A stretch of DNA of 64,000 nucleotides from JANQEU01 sp965601455. GTDB taxonomy: Bacteria > Bacteroidota > Bacteroidia > Cytophagales > Cyclobacteriaceae. Below the pieces are notes generated by a model. It made no database searches. It saw only the letters and a program-made list of their open reading frames with translations, and had not been told where the DNA came from. Each line of letters begins with the position of its first letter. Position 1 is the first letter of the stretch. The translations under genes were made by a program, and so were the position numbers. The stretch spans positions 3,844,001-3,908,000 of the forward strand of contig OZ271831.1 in NCBI GenBank assembly GCA_965601455.1, written 5' to 3'. This document shows, in pieces, positions 61,323-64,000 of this stretch.

Positions 61323-62837
61323 TCAACTCCTTCCCTGGGTCCAGGACTTGATCTTTAACCGCACCTTCTTTTCCGCTCTGTTATACCATGGCTTTCTTTT
61401 CTTGGGATTGATTGGAAAGTCCAAAACTTCAGGCCAGAGCATTGAGGTAAGATCCGAGAAAAATCGGAATCCAGGTTGCCTTTTCTTCGCTTCCAGCACC
61501 TGAATGAATAACTCCAGAAGTCTCCGGTTATTAAATGGACTCACCTCATCCACGGCAATATCCTGATGGGATCTGAAATTAGCCCCCCAAACACCCATTT
61601 TTTGCTCCCAATAAAGGAAATCCAGAAGACTCCAGTTTTTGTGTTCCAGTAGCATGAGTGACTTTTTCCAATCCTCAAGAGATGCAAGAAATATTCCCGG
61701 TGGATTTTTATAGCCATAAACTTCTGCCAACTGGGATGCAGATAATCTATTGGGTTCTGCGTAGACGCCCTGTTTATTGAAATGACTACGACCCATCTCT
61801 CCAACATTACCACTTACAAGGATTCTTTCTTCTCCGGAAATAAGATGATTAAAAATGATCCATCGATTTTTTGGAGCAAAAAAGTGAGTGTTATTACGCG
61901 AAAGAAGATCAATAAACCAGGTCGGAAATTGATTTTCTTTAGGTTTTCTGATCACCATACCTAAATCAAATTGGTCGGATAGGGAACTGGCGATGACAAC
62001 GTCCTCATGGGTATCGTTGAGCTTATTGAATGTATCAATAAAGAAGTCTATACTTTGTTTGCAATTCTTTGAAGCTGCCAGCAGAACCCGGGTGTCCCAC
62101 CCAGAGGTTACTGGCTGGAGAAGAGGCATCTTCTTCGTAAACGCCGCAAAAGAGTTTTTCATAATACGGGTACTCTCAAGAAGGATATCTTCATAACTGC
62201 CAGTAGACAAAATGTCGTTATGAGGATAAAACCGAACGGCTTTCATTTCCTGAAATTTGAGAAAGTGGTTGGGCATTAGACGTAAACAATCTTCATATTT
62301 TGTACCAGGTCCCAACCAGGCCCCTTCCTTCCTTCGGAAAGACTTCTGGTGATAGAATCGATGTATTTCAGGATCATCGACTTCTTTCAAATGTACCTGC
62401 TCTTTTATGATTTGTGGTGAACTTCCTATGGTTCTGGTCTTAGCGTGATAGTAAACAGACCTAAATCCGCATGCATCATGAAATATGATTGATTCCTTTT
62501 TATGAAAAACTATACACGCCCATCTACCACCAAGAAAATGGGTTGATTCGGGTAATTCTTGTAATACCTTATTGTCACCACACAACCCTGATAAGATTTC
62601 TTCCTCTTGCAAATCCGGATGATTCACATCGATTGCAATTCCCAATAAAATGGCGTGTATCCTATCATTCTTAAATTCATATGAGGGAAGGTCTGAGTGA
62701 ATGGATAAAAACCACTCATCTCCAACAGCGATAGAGCGCCAATACTCTGTAGGAATGAATTCAGATGAACTCAACAAGAACTGCCTACGAAAAAGTAATC
62801 GATTGCGATCGATATTGTCTGGAACTGAATCTTTCAT
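61323..62837 (-). CDS. Asparagine-synthase-like protein with degenerate active sites
   Basis: About 504 residues. The ATG at 62837 is used because the open frame up to 62891 runs through the nqr terminator. The N-terminal 200 residues resemble the Ntn-amidotransferase of asparagine synthase (FLGGRWACIVFHKKESIIFH, DACGFRSVYY), but the essential Cys2 nucleophile is missing. The C-terminal part has a PP-loop-like TSGWDTRVLLAA where active synthetases have SGGxDS. It is probably a non-canonical member that joins or modifies an unknown substrate, possibly in surface glycan or peptide modification. Function unknown. Confidence 0.65.
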   Translation of the reverse strand: MKDSVPDNIDRNRLLFRRQFLLSSSEFIPTEYWRSIAVGDEWFLSIHSDLPSYEFKNDRIHAILLGIAIDVNHPDLQEEEILSGLCGDNKVLQELPESTHFLGGRWACIVFHKKESIIFHDACGFRSVYYHAKTRTIGSSPQIIKEQVHLKEVDDPEIHRFYHQKSFRRKEGAWLGPGTKYEDCLRLMPNHFLKFQEMKAVRFYPHNDILSTGSYEDILLESTRIMKNSFAAFTKKMPLLQPVTSGWDTRVLLAASKNCKQSIDFFIDTFNKLNDTHEDVVIASSLSDQFDLGMVIRKPKENQFPTWFIDLLSRNNTHFFAPKNRWIIFNHLISGEERILVSGNVGEMGRSHFNKQGVYAEPNRLSASQLAEVYGYKNPPGIFLASLEDWKKSLMLLEHKNWSLLDFLYWEQKMGVWGANFRSHQDIAVDEVSPFNNRRLLELFIQVLEAKKRQPGFRFFSDLTSMLWPEVLDFPINPKKRKPWYNRAEKKVRLKIKSWTQGRS

Positions 62838-62854
62838 TGACCAGCCTAAATAAA

Positions 62855-62883
62855 AAAAGGCCTTACCGAAAGTAAGGCCTTTT
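62855..62883 (-). terminator. Terminator after nqrE
   Basis: 12-bp perfect stem AAAAGGCCTTAC / GTAAGGCCTTTT with a CGAAA loop and A/T runs on both sides. It closes the nqr transcript 20 bp after nqrE and precedes the next minus-strand gene. Confidence 0.9.
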
Positions 62884-62903
62884 AATTTCATTTTCCCTTT
62901 CCT

Positions 62904-63515
62904 TTAAAGAGCAATTCCGATAAAGGATTTGAATGCCAGTCCCATCAGACCGGTGATCAGCATCGTAATACCCAATCCTTTCAGCCCGTTGGGAACATGT
63001 GAGTACTTTAATTTTTCCCTAATAGCCGCCAGCGCTACTATAGCAAGGAAAAAACCGGTACCTGATCCAAATCCGTAAGCTGTGGCTTCAACTACTGTGT
63101 AATCTCTTTGCACCATAAAAAGTGACGAACCAAGAATGGCACAGTTCACCGCAATCAGAGGAAGAAATATTCCAAGTGATCCATATAATGATGGTGAGAA
63201 CTTCTCAATAACCATCTCAACCAGCTGCACCATCGACGCAATTACGGCGATAAACATGATGAACTGCAGAAATGTGAGATCGATAGATTCAAATGTGGGT
63301 GCAATCCATGCCAATGCACCTTCTTTAAGCACATACTCCTGAAGAACCCAGTTAACAGGAACGGTTATCGTTAGTACGAATATTACCGCCATTCCTAAAC
63401 CTAATGCTGTACTTACCTTCTTAGACACAGCCAAAAATGAGCACATACCCAGGAAGTACGAGAACACCATGTTGTCGATGAAAATGGCCTTTATAGCTAT
63501 ATTAATTGCTTCCAT
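62904..63515 (-). CDS. nqrE: Na+-translocating NADH:quinone reductase subunit E
   Basis: A 203-residue membrane subunit with six helices. The conserved helix-embedded cysteines are in SYFLGMCSFLAVS and AVNCAILGSSL, which bind the Fe centre between NqrD and NqrE. FGSGTGFFLAIVALAAIREK matches the family end. It abuts nqrD with one base between. Unusually, a terminator rather than nqrF follows, so nqrF must be elsewhere. Confidence 0.96.
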   Translation of the reverse strand: MEAINIAIKAIFIDNMVFSYFLGMCSFLAVSKKVSTALGLGMAVIFVLTITVPVNWVLQEYVLKEGALAWIAPTFESIDLTFLQFIMFIAVIASMVQLVEMVIEKFSPSLYGSLGIFLPLIAVNCAILGSSLFMVQRDYTVVEATAYGFGSGTGFFLAIVALAAIREKLKYSHVPNGLKGLGITMLITGLMGLAFKSFIGIAL

Positions 63516-63516
63516 A

Positions 63517-64000
63517 TTAGTGATCTTCTACGTATCCTGTTTTACCTCTTTGAATCCATATTAAAATTCCCAGGACCACAAATGCTCCGATCGAGTCGAC
63601 CATAAGTCCATTCGTTGGAAATGAACTCCATCCAATGGCCTCAAAAATCTTGAAATCGAAAAGGGACCCTGAACCGAGTAGCTCTCTAAAAAAAGCTACT
63701 GTTAAGATTATCCATGCATATCCGAAACCACTACCCAATCCATCCAGAATTGAATCATATGGTTTATTGGCCATGGCGAATGCTTCTAGTCTTCCCATTA
63801 CAATACAGTTTGTAATGATAAGACCAACATAGGCACCAAGTATCTTGTACATATCGTAGCTGTAGGCTTTTAGAAACTCACTAACCAATGTTACGAGTGT
63901 AGCTATAACAGCAAGCTGCAAAATGATCCTGATCCTACCTGGGATAAGGTTTCGCATTAACGATATTATCAAGTTTGAAAAAACAATCACAAAAATTACC
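63517..64000 (-). CDS. nqrD: Na+-translocating NADH:quinone reductase subunit D (5' truncated)
   Basis: The C-terminal 161 residues of NqrD; the frame is open to the window end and the start lies beyond it (the GTG at 63990 is internal: VFSNLIISLMRN). Motifs: LIPGRIRIILQLAVIATLV, YVGLIITNCIVMGRLEAFAM (with the conserved Cys), and SGFGYAWIILTVAFFRELLGSG. Full NqrD has about 210 residues, so about 50 are missing. It belongs to the nqr operon that ends with nqrE. Confidence 0.95.
   Translation of the reverse strand, partial: VIFVIVFSNLIISLMRNLIPGRIRIILQLAVIATLVTLVSEFLKAYSYDMYKILGAYVGLIITNCIVMGRLEAFAMANKPYDSILDGLGSGFGYAWIILTVAFFRELLGSGSLFDFKIFEAIGWSSFPTNGLMVDSIGAFVVLGILIWIQRGKTGYVEDH

Noticed and set aside
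62838..62891. 18-codon N-terminal extension of the asparagine-synthase-like frame
   Set aside because: It is translated from the nqr terminator stem; the ATG at 62837 is more natural.

Overview
The window looks like a chromosome segment of a marine-type Bacteroidota, most likely Cytophagales. The signs are moderate GC, promoters of the TTTG / TAnnTTTG kind, almost no Shine-Dalgarno sites, paired FtsX-type permeases, SiaC and DUF3109 proteins, TonB receptors, both complex I and Na+-NQR, and a carbamoyltransferase of the acetyl/succinylornithine type. The genus cannot be fixed from sequence alone. No tRNA, rRNA, CRISPR array, transposase or integrase was seen.

Layout. 1-12.6 kb: mixed housekeeping and envelope genes (end of an rRNA uracil methyltransferase, an SDR protein, an FtsX-type permease, a serine hydrolase lipoprotein, an ECF sigma factor with a membrane partner, a transglutaminase, an S23-type four-helix protein, DUF3109, a TonB-C-like protein, YceI). 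12.6-14.8 kb: two unknown membrane-anchored proteins. 14.8-23.3 kb: a compact cassette. Its first gene fuses an AraC-type HTH to a class III nucleotide cyclase. It is followed by a membrane STAND NTPase with WD40-like repeats, a TPR/beta-barrel protein and two lipoproteins, all overlapping or almost touching, and then a tiny acidic lipoprotein. The same 42-bp operator-like element (two 21-bp direct repeats with TGCGAC) lies before the first gene and before the tiny lipoprotein. The cassette lies between thiL and a decayed copy of the thiL 3' end. 23.3-25.6 kb: thiL, methylmalonyl-CoA epimerase and an A-type Fe-S carrier. 25.7-33.2 kb: a chemoreceptor, a YfiR-like protein and two TonB-dependent receptors.

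33.2-37.1 kb: a siroheme and sulfite reductase operon (minus strand) behind an elaborate leader: a SAM-I riboswitch, a 33-codon ORF rich in Cys and Met, and a strong intrinsic terminator just before the reductase start codon. 37.2-46.6 kb: nuoHIJKLMN followed by purF. 46.7-51.6 kb: small envelope proteins, an orphan SiaC and an AddA-like helicase-nuclease. 51.6-60.4 kb: a nine-gene arginine operon (GNAT, argG, argC, proC, argD, argF', argB, argE, argH) that probably works with N-succinylated intermediates. 60.7-64 kb: a DUF502 protein, an asparagine-synthase-like protein and the end of a Na+-NQR operon (nqrD, nqrE).

The two strongest candidates for undescribed biology are the cyclase/STAND cassette with its repeated operator and thiL-end duplication, and the two-input (SAM plus Cys/Met translation) leader of the sulfite reductase operon.
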